A stretch of 64,000 bases of DNA, taken from assembly GCF_003054195.1 (NCBI RefSeq), contig NZ_QBKP01000009.1:124001-188000 (forward strand). The letters run 5' to 3'. Every line of letters starts with the position of its first letter. Within the stretch, counting starts at the first letter, position 1. Of the stretch, positions 56,700-64,000 are shown in pieces. The DNA is from Gemmobacter caeni. Lineage in GTDB: Bacteria; Pseudomonadota; Alphaproteobacteria; Rhodobacterales; Rhodobacteraceae. A model generated the notes under the pieces. It saw only the letters and a list, made by a program, of their open reading frames with translations, ran no database searches and was not told the DNA's origin. Both the position numbers and the translations under genes were made by a program.

Positions 56700-56732
56700 T
56701 CAAATTCAGTCCGCAAGCGACGACACTCAAGG

Positions 56733-56759
56733 GGCGGTCTGGTGACGGACCGCCTTTTT
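56733..56759 (+). terminator. Intrinsic terminator after recA
   Basis: Stem GGCGGTC (56733-56739) and GACCGCC (56748-56754) with an eight-base loop, followed by TTTTT (56755-56759), 34 bases after the recA stop. Confidence 0.88.
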
Positions 56760-56872
56760 GCATGTGCCCGTGCCCTGTGACCCTTGCAATGGTGGACAGC
56801 CCCGCGCCACGCCGCTAAACGGATCGCAACAGCATTCCCGCCCTAGGGGCGCAGCCGCGGAGCCTCGACATC

Positions 56873-59527
56873 ATGCCGTCGTTGAACGACATCCGGTCCA
56901 CCTATCTCGATTACTTCCGCCGTAACGGTCACACGGTCGTGGACTCGAGCCCGCTCGTACCCCGCAATGACCCGACGCTGATGTTCACCAACTCGGGCAT
57001 GGTGCAGTTCAAGAACTGCTTCACCGGCGTGGAAAAACGCGACTATGTGCGCGCCACGACGGCGCAGAAATGCGTGCGGGCGGGCGGCAAGCACAACGAT
57101 CTGGACAATGTCGGCTATACGGCGCGGCACCACACCTTCTTCGAAATGCTCGGCAACTTCTCGTTCGGCGATTACTTCAAATCCGAGGCGATCCCTTTCG
57201 CATGGGAACTGCTGACCAAGGATTTCGATATCCCGAAGGAACGGCTGCTGGTCACCGTCTATCACACCGATGACGAGGCGGCGAATATCTGGAAGAAGGT
57301 CGCGGGCCTGTCTGATGACCGGATCATCCGCATCCCGACCAACGACAATTTCTGGATGATGGGGCCGACCGGGCCCTGTGGCCCCTGCACCGAGATTTTC
57401 TTCGATCACGGCGACAAGATCTGGGGTGGCCCGCCTGGCAGCGCCGAGGAGGATGGCGACCGTTTCATCGAGATCTGGAACCTCGTGTTCATGCAATATG
57501 AACAGTTCGAGGATGGCTCGAAGCGCGAGCTGGACATGCAGTCGATCGACACCGGCATGGGGCTGGAACGGATCGGCGCGCTGCTTCAGGGCAAGCACGA
57601 CAATTATGACACCGATCTGATGCGCGCGCTGATCGAGGCTTCGGCCAATGTCACCAACGGCGACCCGGACGGCCCCGGCAAGGTGCATCACCGCGTCATC
57701 GCCGATCACCTGCGTTCAACCTCCTTCCTGATCGCAGATGGCGTGATGCCCTCGAACGAGGGGCGCGGCTATGTGCTGCGCCGCATCATGCGCCGCGCGA
57801 TGCGGCATGCGCATATGCTGGGTGCCCAGGACCCGGTGATGTACCGGCTGGTCCCGGCGCTGGTGCGGCAGATGGGCGGGCATTACCCGGAACTGACCCG
57901 CGCGCAGGCCCTGATCGAAGAGACGCTGAAGCTGGAGGAAACCCGGTTCCGCACCACGCTGGATCGTGGCCTTCGGCTGCTGGATGACGAACTCGCGCGG
58001 CTGCCGGAAGGCGGCGATCTGCCGGGGGCGGCGGCCTTCAAGCTTTACGATACCTACGGCTTCCCGCTGGATCTGACGCAGGATGCGCTGCGCGAGAAAG
58101 GCCGGGCGGTGGATGTCGCCGGTTTCGACGTGGCAATGGAGGAACAGCGCGCCAAGGCGCGTGCGTCCTGGGCGGGCTCGGGCGAGGCCAGGGATGCCGC
58201 GATCTGGTTCGAACTGGCCGAGGCGCATGGTACGACCGAATTCCTTGGCTATGACACCGAAACTGCTGAGGGGCAGATCCTGGCGCTGGTGAAGGATGGT
58301 GCGGCGATTGGCGATGCGGCGCAAGGCGCTGCCGTGCAGATCGTGGTGAACCAGACGCCCTTCTATGCCGAAAGCGGCGGTCAGGTCGGCGACAGCGGGC
58401 TGATCCGCACCGATACCGGCCTTGCGCGTGTGACCGACACCAAGAAGGCTGCCGGTGTGTTCATCCATATGACCGAGGTGGTCGAAGGGTCGATCCTGCG
58501 CGGCCAGCCCGCCAAGCTGGAGGTCGAGCACAAGCGTCGCGGCGCGATCCGCGCAAATCACTCTGCCACACACCTGCTGAACGAGGCGCTGCGCCGGATT
58601 CTGGGTGATCACGTCGCGCAGCGTGGCTCGTTGAACGCGGCGGACCGGCTGCGCTTTGACTTCGCCCATGCCAAGGCGCTGTCGCCCGAGGAACTGGCGC
58701 AGGTCGAGGCGGAGGTGAATGCTTTCATCCGCCAGAACGGTGCCGTGGAAACCCGGGTGATGACCCCGGATGATGCGCGTGGCCTGGGCGCACAGGCGCT
58801 GTTTGGCGAGAAATACGGTGACGAGGTGCGCGTCGTTTCGATGGGCACGCTGCCGGGTTCAGGCAAGGGCACCGATGGGCATACCTATAGCCTTGAACTT
58901 TGTGGCGGCACCCATGTCGCCCGTCTGGGCGAGATCGGCGCCTTCCTTCTGCTCAGCGATAGTGCTTCGTCGGCCGGTGTGCGGCGGATCGAGGCGCTGA
59001 CGGGCGAGGGGGCTCTGGCCTATGTCGCGGAACAGCAGAAGCTGCTGGCAGATGTGGCCGCGGTCCTGAAGGCGCCCGCAACCGAACTGGCCGACCGCGC
59101 ACGCGCGCTGCTGGACGAACGCCGCAAGCTGGAGAACGAGGTTGCCACCCTGCGCCGCGAACTGGCGATGGGTGGTAAATCCGGCGGACCGGAAGCCAGG
59201 GAAATCAACGGTGTGAAGCTGATTGCTCAGGTCATGCAGGGGGTTTCCGGCAAGGATCTGCCCGGCCTCATCGACGAGATGAAGGCCCGTATCGGCTCGG
59301 GTGCGGTGCTGCTGATCGCTGATACCGGCGCGAAGCCGGCCGTGGCGGCCGGGGTGACGGCGGATCTGACCGATCGCCTGTCGGCGGTGACACTGGTCAA
59401 GGCTGCGGCCGAGGCGCTGGGTGGCAAGGGAGGCGGTGGCCGGCCCGACATGGCGCAGGCAGGTGGTGCCGACATCACGCTGGCCGATCAGGCCATTGCC
59501 GCCGTTGAAACCGTGATTGGAGGCTGA
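56873..59527 (+). CDS. alaS: Alanyl-tRNA synthetase
   Basis: An 884-residue class II synthetase. The catalytic core opens with [18 protein letters not shown] and includes [19 protein letters not shown]; the editing domain has the zinc residues [11 protein letters not shown] and CGGTH; a C-Ala domain ends the protein. It charges tRNA-Ala and clears mis-charged Ser or Gly. GGAG about eight bases before ATG 56873 supports the start. Confidence 0.97.
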   Translation: MPSLNDIRSTYLDYFRRNGHTVVDSSPLVPRNDPTLMFTNSGMVQFKNCFTGVEKRDYVRATTAQKCVRAGGKHNDLDNVGYTARHHTFFEMLGNFSFGDYFKSEAIPFAWELLTKDFDIPKERLLVTVYHTDDEAANIWKKVAGLSDDRIIRIPTNDNFWMMGPTGPCGPCTEIFFDHGDKIWGGPPGSAEEDGDRFIEIWNLVFMQYEQFEDGSKRELDMQSIDTGMGLERIGALLQGKHDNYDTDLMRALIEASANVTNGDPDGPGKVHHRVIADHLRSTSFLIADGVMPSNEGRGYVLRRIMRRAMRHAHMLGAQDPVMYRLVPALVRQMGGHYPELTRAQALIEETLKLEETRFRTTLDRGLRLLDDELARLPEGGDLPGAAAFKLYDTYGFPLDLTQDALREKGRAVDVAGFDVAMEEQRAKARASWAGSGEARDAAIWFELAEAHGTTEFLGYDTETAEGQILALVKDGAAIGDAAQGAAVQIVVNQTPFYAESGGQVGDSGLIRTDTGLARVTDTKKAAGVFIHMTEVVEGSILRGQPAKLEVEHKRRGAIRANHSATHLLNEALRRILGDHVAQRGSLNAADRLRFDFAHAKALSPEELAQVEAEVNAFIRQNGAVETRVMTPDDARGLGAQALFGEKYGDEVRVVSMGTLPGSGKGTDGHTYSLELCGGTHVARLGEIGAFLLLSDSASSAGVRRIEALTGEGALAYVAEQQKLLADVAAVLKAPATELADRARALLDERRKLENEVATLRRELAMGGKSGGPEAREINGVKLIAQVMQGVSGKDLPGLIDEMKARIGSGAVLLIADTGAKPAVAAGVTADLTDRLSAVTLVKAAAEALGGKGGGGRPDMAQAGGADITLADQAIAAVETVIGG

Positions 59528-59531
59528 CCCG

Positions 59532-59822
59532 ATGCCGACTGCCCTGTGGATTGCTCATGTGACCGTCACCGACGCCGAAGCTTACGGCAAATACGCCAAG
59601 GAGGCCGGCCCGGCCATCGCCGCGCATGGTGGGGCCTTCCTCGCCCGCGGCGGCCGTTATGTGCAGCTGGAAGGCAATGACCGCGCGCGCAATGTGGTTG
59701 CCCGCTTCCCCTCGCTGGAGGCTGCCGTTGCCTGCTACAACAGCGACGCCTATCAGGCGGCGCTGGCCCATGCAAAAGGCGCCAGCATTCGCGATCTGTG
59801 TGTCGTCGAAGAAGCCGAATGA
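59532..59822 (+). CDS. DUF1330 family protein
   Basis: A 96-residue protein with the DUF1330 dimeric alpha/beta barrel fold (PTALWIAHVTVTDAEAYGKYA, then FPSLEAAVACYNSDAYQAA). Function unknown. It follows alaS by five bases, so it is probably co-transcribed with it. Confidence 0.85.
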   Translation: MPTALWIAHVTVTDAEAYGKYAKEAGPAIAAHGGAFLARGGRYVQLEGNDRARNVVARFPSLEAAVACYNSDAYQAALAHAKGASIRDLCVVEEAE

Positions 59823-59841
59823 TCTTTGGCGCCGCGCTGCC

Positions 59842-60300
59842 TCAGACCGGCAGCGCGGTGGTCTCCTTGGTCTCCTCCATCACAAAGCTGGAGGAGACAT
59901 CGTGCAGTTCGACTCGCGCGATCAGATCCTTGTAAAGCCGGTCGAACGCCTTCACATCCGCCACTCGCGCGCGGATCAGGTAATCCAGATCGCCGGTCAT
60001 CCGGTAGGCGCCCAGAATTTCCGGCATGTCGCGCGTGGCGCGGGTGAATTTCTCCAGCCAGTCGGGGGTATGACGCTCGGCCCGGATCATCATGAAGACG
60101 GTCAGGCCCAGCCCGAGCTTTTCCGGGTCCAGCAGCGCGACACGGGCACGTATCACGCCGCTTTCCTCCAGCGCCCTGACCCGGCGCCAGACCGCATTGC
60201 GGGACAGGCCGATCCTTTCGCCCAGATCCTCCAGCGAAAGACTGGCGTCCCTTTGCAGGATGGCGAGGATGCGGCGGTCGATATGGTCAAGTTTCTCCAT
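59842..60300 (-). CDS. Lrp/AsnC-family transcriptional regulator
   Basis: A 152-residue Lrp/AsnC regulator: N-terminal helix-turn-helix (LDHIDRRILAILQRDASLSLEDLGERIGLS) and a RAM ligand-binding domain. The ATG at 60300 fits the family length; the longer frame to 60378 would add an unusual 26 residues. It is divergent from the class II amidotransferase gene and may regulate it and itself. Confidence 0.9.
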   Translation of the reverse strand: MEKLDHIDRRILAILQRDASLSLEDLGERIGLSRNAVWRRVRALEESGVIRARVALLDPEKLGLGLTVFMMIRAERHTPDWLEKFTRATRDMPEILGAYRMTGDLDYLIRARVADVKAFDRLYKDLIARVELHDVSSSFVMEETKETTALPV

Positions 60301-60451
60301 ATTTCGTAGGATCGCGGGAATTGTTCCCGTTTTCAAGCGCGGACAAGGCGTCATGCCATCTTCATTTTTCTGCCACATGCTGTAGGATGCGAGTGCAGAA
60401 ACCCCGCAATACAGGCGACGACCGGATCAACCGGCCGCAGGAGTGATGTGA

Positions 60452-61246
60452 ATGTGCCGTTGGGCCGCCTATATTGGCGCACCGATCTTTCTGGAAGATA
60501 TCGTCAGCCGCCCCGGCCATTCCCTGATCCACCAAAGCCAGTGCGCCACCGAATGCCGCACCGCGATCAATGCCGACGGGTTTGGCATCGCCTGGTATGG
60601 CGACCGGCCTGAGCCGGGGCTTTACCGCGATGTCATGCCGGCCTGGAGTGACCCAAATCTGCGCAGCCTTGTGGCGACGGTGAAATCCGGCCTTTTCCTC
60701 GCCCATGTCCGCGCGTCAACCGGCACCGCAACCAGCCGCAACAATTGCCACCCTTTCACCTGGGGGCGATGGAGCTTCATGCACAACGGGCAGGTCGGCG
60801 GCTATGACAATTTCCGTCGCCATGCCGAAATGCTGATCCCCGATACGCTTTACCCGGCACGCAAAGGTGCGACCGACAGCGAGGCCTTGTTCCTCGCGGC
60901 CGTGGCGGAGGGACTGGAAGAAGATCCGCGTGGTGCGATGGAACGCGCGGCGGCAGCTTTTATCCGGCTGGCCCGTGAAAAGGGCGATGCCCCGCATTTG
61001 CGCCTGACCGTCGCAATGTCCGATGGCCAGCGGCTCTATGCCATGCGCTATGCCACTGACGAACAGGCGCCCAGCCTCTATCACCGCTGGTCCCCGACAC
61101 GGGGGGGCCGTGCCGTGGTGTCCGAGCCGCTGGAACGCGGCGAACAGGACTGGCTCGAAATCCCGGAGGCCAGCTTCTGTACCTTTGAAGGCGATGGCCT
61201 CACGGTCGAACCGTTCCTCCCCTGCCGACTGGCCGCAGCCGCATGA
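60452..61246 (+). CDS. Class II glutamine amidotransferase (YafJ/EgtC-like)
   Basis: A 264-residue Ntn-hydrolase. Cys2 (MCRWAAYIG) is the N-terminal nucleophile after Met removal, and DGFGIAWYGD and MHNGQV are the glutaminase core. The free-standing type resembles YafJ or EgtC, the latter an ergothioneine gene, but no egt genes are near, so the substrate is not assigned. Confidence 0.87.
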   Translation: MCRWAAYIGAPIFLEDIVSRPGHSLIHQSQCATECRTAINADGFGIAWYGDRPEPGLYRDVMPAWSDPNLRSLVATVKSGLFLAHVRASTGTATSRNNCHPFTWGRWSFMHNGQVGGYDNFRRHAEMLIPDTLYPARKGATDSEALFLAAVAEGLEEDPRGAMERAAAAFIRLAREKGDAPHLRLTVAMSDGQRLYAMRYATDEQAPSLYHRWSPTRGGRAVVSEPLERGEQDWLEIPEASFCTFEGDGLTVEPFLPCRLAAAA

Positions 61247-61268
61247 AAAAAGGGGGGCATTGCCCCCC
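61246..61268 (-). terminator. Intrinsic terminator of typA
   Basis: A 7-bp stem GGGGGGC (61252-61258)/GCCCCCC (61262-61268) with a three-base loop. On the minus strand six Ts follow, overlapping the end of the convergent amidotransferase gene. Confidence 0.75.
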
Positions 61269-61283
61269 TCGGCTTCGCCTCAC

Positions 61284-61344
61284 CCCCCAGAGTATTTGGA
61301 CAAGGAGCAAGATGATTTGCTTCTTGCCTGAAATACTCCGGGGG
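61284..61344. repeat. Intergenic palindromic repeat, copy 2
   Basis: A 61-bp imperfect palindrome, CCCCC..GAGTATTT to AAATACTCCGGGGG, with AGCAA/TTGCT and CAAG/CTTG inside, between the convergent amidotransferase and typA genes. It shares its layout and outer sequence with the copy at 48804-48869. Confidence 0.7.
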
Positions 61345-61358
61345 AGCGCCGCATGCGC

Positions 61359-61377
61359 GGGGGCAGAGCCCCCTTAT
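61359..61377 (+). terminator. Hairpin terminator of the class II amidotransferase gene
   Basis: A 6-bp GGGGGC (61359-61364)/GCCCCC (61368-61373) stem with a three-base loop followed by TTATT, located at the end of typA on the opposite strand. Confidence 0.5.
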
Positions 61378-63191
61378 TCGGCGCGGGCCTGGCGCTTGCG
61401 CTCGTGCGGGTCCAGTTCGCGTTTGCGAAGGCGCACGATCTTCGGCGTGACCTCGACCAGTTCGTCATCGTCGATATAGGCAATAGCTTCTTCCAGCGAC
61501 ATGCGGACCGGCGGTGTCAGGCGCACGGCTTCGTCGGTGCCGGAGGCGCGGACGTTGGTCAGCTTCTTGCCTTTCAGCGGGTTCACTTCCAGATCGTTGT
61601 CGCGCGAATGTTCACCGATCAGCATGCCGACATAGACGGCTTCCTGCGCGCCGATGAACATCTTGCCGCGTTCCTCGAGGTTCCACAGTGCATAGGCGAC
61701 CGAGGTGCCGTTCTCCATCGAGATCAGCACACCCTGACGGCGGCCCTGGATCGGACCCTTGTGCGGCGCCCAGTCGTGGAAGATGCGGTTCAGCACGCCG
61801 GTGCCGCGTGTATCGGTCAGGAACTGGCCGTGATAGCCGATCAGACCGCGCGAGGGGACGTGGGCCACGATCCGGGTCTTGCCGACGCCTGCCGGCTTCA
61901 TCTCGACCAGATCGCCCTTGCGCTCGCCCGTCAGCTTGTCGATCACGGCGCCGGAATATTCGTCATCCACATCGACGATGACCTCCTCGATCGGTTCGAG
62001 GCGCTGGCCGCCTTCCTCGCGGAAGATCACGCGCGGGCGCGAGATCGACAGTTCGAACCCTTCGCGGCGCATATTCTCGATCAGCACACCCATCTGAAGT
62101 TCGCCGCGGCCCGAGACGATGAAGGCCTCGCCGCCGGGGGTGTCCTCGATGCGGATCGCGACGTTGGTTTCGGCCTCTTTCATCAGCCGTTCGCGGATGA
62201 CGCGCGACTGCACCTTGTTACCGTCGCGGCCTGCCAGTGGGCTGTCATTGATGCCGAACGTCACCGAGATGGTGGGCGGGTCGATAGGCTGGGCGGGCAG
62301 GGCGGTATCGACCGACAGATCGCAGAGCGTATCGGCCACGGTTGCCTTGGTCATGCCGGCGATGGTGACGATGTCACCTGCCACCGCCTCGTCGATGGGT
62401 TGCTGGCCGAGGCCGCGGAAAGCGAGGATCTTGGTGACGCGGAACTGTTCGATCCGCTCGCCCGTGCGGGTCAGCGCCTTCAGCGAAGCACCGACTTTCA
62501 GCGTGCCTGCCTCGACCCGGCCGGTCAGGATACGGCCGATGAACGGGTCGGCCGACAGGGTGGTGGCGAGCATCTGGAACGGCTCACCCGCCTTGGCGAG
62601 CTGTTTCGGCGCCGGAACGTGGCGCACGACTAGTTCGAACAGCGCGGTCAGATCCTTGCGCGGGCCGTCAAGGCTGTCATCGGCCCAGCCAGCGCGGCCC
62701 GAGGCATAGAGATGCGGAAAGTCGAGTTGTTCGTCGCTGGCGCCGAGGTTGGCAAAGAGGTCGAACACTTCGTTCAGCGCACGGTCGGGTTCGGCATCGG
62801 GTTTATCGACCTTGTTCAGCACCACGATGGGGCGCAGGCCGAGGGCGAGTGCCTTGGATGTCACGAATTTGGTCTGCGGCATCGGGCCTTCGGCGGCATC
62901 GACCAGCAGCACCACACCATCCACCATGTTCAGGATGCGTTCGACTTCGCCGCCGAAATCGGCGTGACCGGGGGTGTCGACGATGTTGATGCGGTTGCCA
63001 TTCCATTCGACCGAGGTGGCCTTGGCCAGAATGGTGATCCCGCGCTCACGCTCGATATCGTTGCTGTCCATGGCGCGTTCGCTGACGGCCTGATTCTCGC
63101 GGAAAGCGCCGGACTGTTTCAGCAATTCGTCCACGAGGGTCGTCTTGCCATGGTCAACGTGCGCGATGATCGCGATGTTGCGAAGCTCCAT
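61374..63191 (-). CDS. typA: Ribosome-associated GTPase TypA/BipA
   Basis: A 605-residue translational GTPase that aids 50S assembly and stress response. G1 AHVDHGKTT (near residue 10), G2, G3 DTPGHADF and G4 NKVD follow, then EF-G-like domains III and V and the BipA-specific C-terminal domain. The start ATG 63191 fits the family N-terminus ([16 protein letters not shown]); an upstream GTG 63209 is less likely. Confidence 0.96.
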   Translation of the reverse strand: MELRNIAIIAHVDHGKTTLVDELLKQSGAFRENQAVSERAMDSNDIERERGITILAKATSVEWNGNRINIVDTPGHADFGGEVERILNMVDGVVLLVDAAEGPMPQTKFVTSKALALGLRPIVVLNKVDKPDAEPDRALNEVFDLFANLGASDEQLDFPHLYASGRAGWADDSLDGPRKDLTALFELVVRHVPAPKQLAKAGEPFQMLATTLSADPFIGRILTGRVEAGTLKVGASLKALTRTGERIEQFRVTKILAFRGLGQQPIDEAVAGDIVTIAGMTKATVADTLCDLSVDTALPAQPIDPPTISVTFGINDSPLAGRDGNKVQSRVIRERLMKEAETNVAIRIEDTPGGEAFIVSGRGELQMGVLIENMRREGFELSISRPRVIFREEGGQRLEPIEEVIVDVDDEYSGAVIDKLTGERKGDLVEMKPAGVGKTRIVAHVPSRGLIGYHGQFLTDTRGTGVLNRIFHDWAPHKGPIQGRRQGVLISMENGTSVAYALWNLEERGKMFIGAQEAVYVGMLIGEHSRDNDLEVNPLKGKKLTNVRASGTDEAVRLTPPVRMSLEEAIAYIDDDELVEVTPKIVRLRKRELDPHERKRQARAE

Positions 63192-63279
63192 CGGAGGGGT
63201 CTCTTTCACAGAATGGGTTTGGGGGCGCCTTACAGGAGGTCAGGCGGAAACGCCAGTGAAACCTGTGCAAAAGGCCGGT

Positions 63280-63894
63280 TCAGGTGACGATATACCAGTC
63301 GCGGCGATGGTTCATGGCCACGATGAAATTCAGAATGGCCGCGCCGAGCGCCGACCACAGCACCCTGTCGAGGGGCAGGACAGTGAGAGCAATGAGGAAC
63401 AGGGTGACGTCGAACCCCAGCTGGACCCAGCCCGCGCGAAGGCCCAGCCGATCTTGCAGGATCAGCGCCACGATGGACACGCCGCCAAGGCTGGAGGCGT
63501 GCCGGAACAGGCCCAGCAGGCCGACACCCGCGACCACGCCAAACAGGATCGCGGCGACGGCGGGATGAATGCCGGGAAGCGGCAGCCATGTTACAAGCGC
63601 GCTGGCCAGAAGCGAGACGGCGGTGACGGTCACGAAGCTCTTCAGGGCAAAGACTGCGCCGCGCCGCATCCAGGCGAAGGCATAGAAGGGCAGGTTGACG
63701 GCGAAGAAGGTCAGACCGAAGTTCCACCCTGTCGCATAAGACAGCAACAGCGCGACCCCGGCGGTGCCGCCTGTGATCAAGCCGGCTGCACGCAGCAGGT
63801 GGATACCCAGAGCCGCCTGTATGGCGGCGGCGGTCAAGCCCTGGGCATCTTCCAGCAGCGAGTGGCGTGGGGTGAATTGAAGGTCAGTATTCAT
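63280..63894 (-). CDS. YitT-family membrane protein
   Basis: A 204-residue protein with five or six membrane helices and the family start (LLRAAGLITGGTAGVALLLSY), typical of the N-terminal domain of YitT proteins. The C-terminal soluble domain found in Bacillus YitT is missing. Function unknown. It precedes typA by about 90 bases on the same strand. Confidence 0.8.
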   Translation of the reverse strand: MNTDLQFTPRHSLLEDAQGLTAAAIQAALGIHLLRAAGLITGGTAGVALLLSYATGWNFGLTFFAVNLPFYAFAWMRRGAVFALKSFVTVTAVSLLASALVTWLPLPGIHPAVAAILFGVVAGVGLLGLFRHASSLGGVSIVALILQDRLGLRAGWVQLGFDVTLFLIALTVLPLDRVLWSALGAAILNFIVAMNHRRDWYIVT

Positions 63895-63982
63895 GACCTA
63901 AATATGCCGCATCGCAGCGAAATGAGCAGCGCGCATTCTGCAAGGCTGCTCTGTGTGCCGTGCAGGGCCAGGCCCGCGGGAG

Positions 63983-64000
63983 TCAGGCGACGATATAGCG
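63983..64000 (-). CDS. C-terminal end of a protein running out of the window
   Basis: The minus strand reads RYIVA then a TGA at 63985-63983. Only six codons are visible, so neither the frame nor the family can be confirmed. Confidence 0.25.
   Translation of the reverse strand, partial: RYIVA

Overview
The window is high-GC, gene-dense DNA from an alphaproteobacterium, most likely a member of the Rhodobacterales (Rhodobacter/Paracoccus-like). The reasons are a CckA-type hybrid kinase with a CtrA-type TTAA-N7-TTAA site in front of it, a GAAC-N7-GAAC alphaproteobacterial SOS box in front of recA, an endolysin/holin pair of the kind used for gene transfer agent (GTA) release, OlsB for ornithine lipids, CcmE, an indolepyruvate oxidoreductase fusion, and an rpmF-plsX-fabH-ihfA-merR cluster. 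Genus and species cannot be read from the sequence alone.

Layout. 1-7.5 kb: zapA with a coiled-coil partner, then a minus-strand block of purL, a GNAT, BolA, a small membrane protein and monothiol glutaredoxin (BolA and Grx4 are Fe-S/iron partners), a DUF6151 protein, a probable small RNA with an intrinsic terminator, and a LysR regulator divergent from the indolepyruvate ferredoxin oxidoreductase (7.7-11.1 kb). 11-21.8 kb: a plus-strand run of acyltransferase, murI, DUF1684, argC, ccmE, endolysin, holin, argS, SPOR protein, nagZ, scpA, scpB and a small protein. 21.8-27.5 kb: minus-strand dCTP deaminase, tRNA-Pro, merR-type regulator, ihfA, fabH, plsX, rpmF, DUF177. 27.6-31.5 kb: BamE-like lipoprotein, olsB, ABC-F ATPase, outer-membrane protein. 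31.6-39.6 kb: cysS leads directly into a complete suf Fe-S assembly operon (desulfurase, sufB, YbjQ-like, sufC, sufD, membrane protein, sufS).

39.7-48.0 kb is an accessory island directly after tRNA-Arg(CCG). It holds a full EcoRII-type restriction-modification system (Dcm-like methylase with N-terminal HTH, Vsr repair nuclease, EcoRII-family endonuclease) and, in the opposite orientation, a translationally coupled two-gene module: a DUF6119/TIGR04141-family protein plus an unrecognised protein with a possible D-x14-QxK nuclease-like motif. This module is the best candidate here for an undescribed defence system. The island has long gene-poor gaps and ends in decayed gene fragments, including an RTX-type remnant.

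48-64 kb returns to core genes: a glutamine amidotransferase, guaB, an MBL hydrolase, an RsmB-like methylase, cckA, a sulfotransferase, recA, alaS, DUF1330, an Lrp regulator divergent from a class II glutamine amidotransferase, typA and a YitT protein. Large intergenic palindromes of a shared design sit at about 48.8 and 61.3 kb, with a degenerate half-copy at 21.8 kb. CckA, RecA and the endolysin/holin pair are all in this window, and all three are tied to GTA production or release in Rhodobacter.
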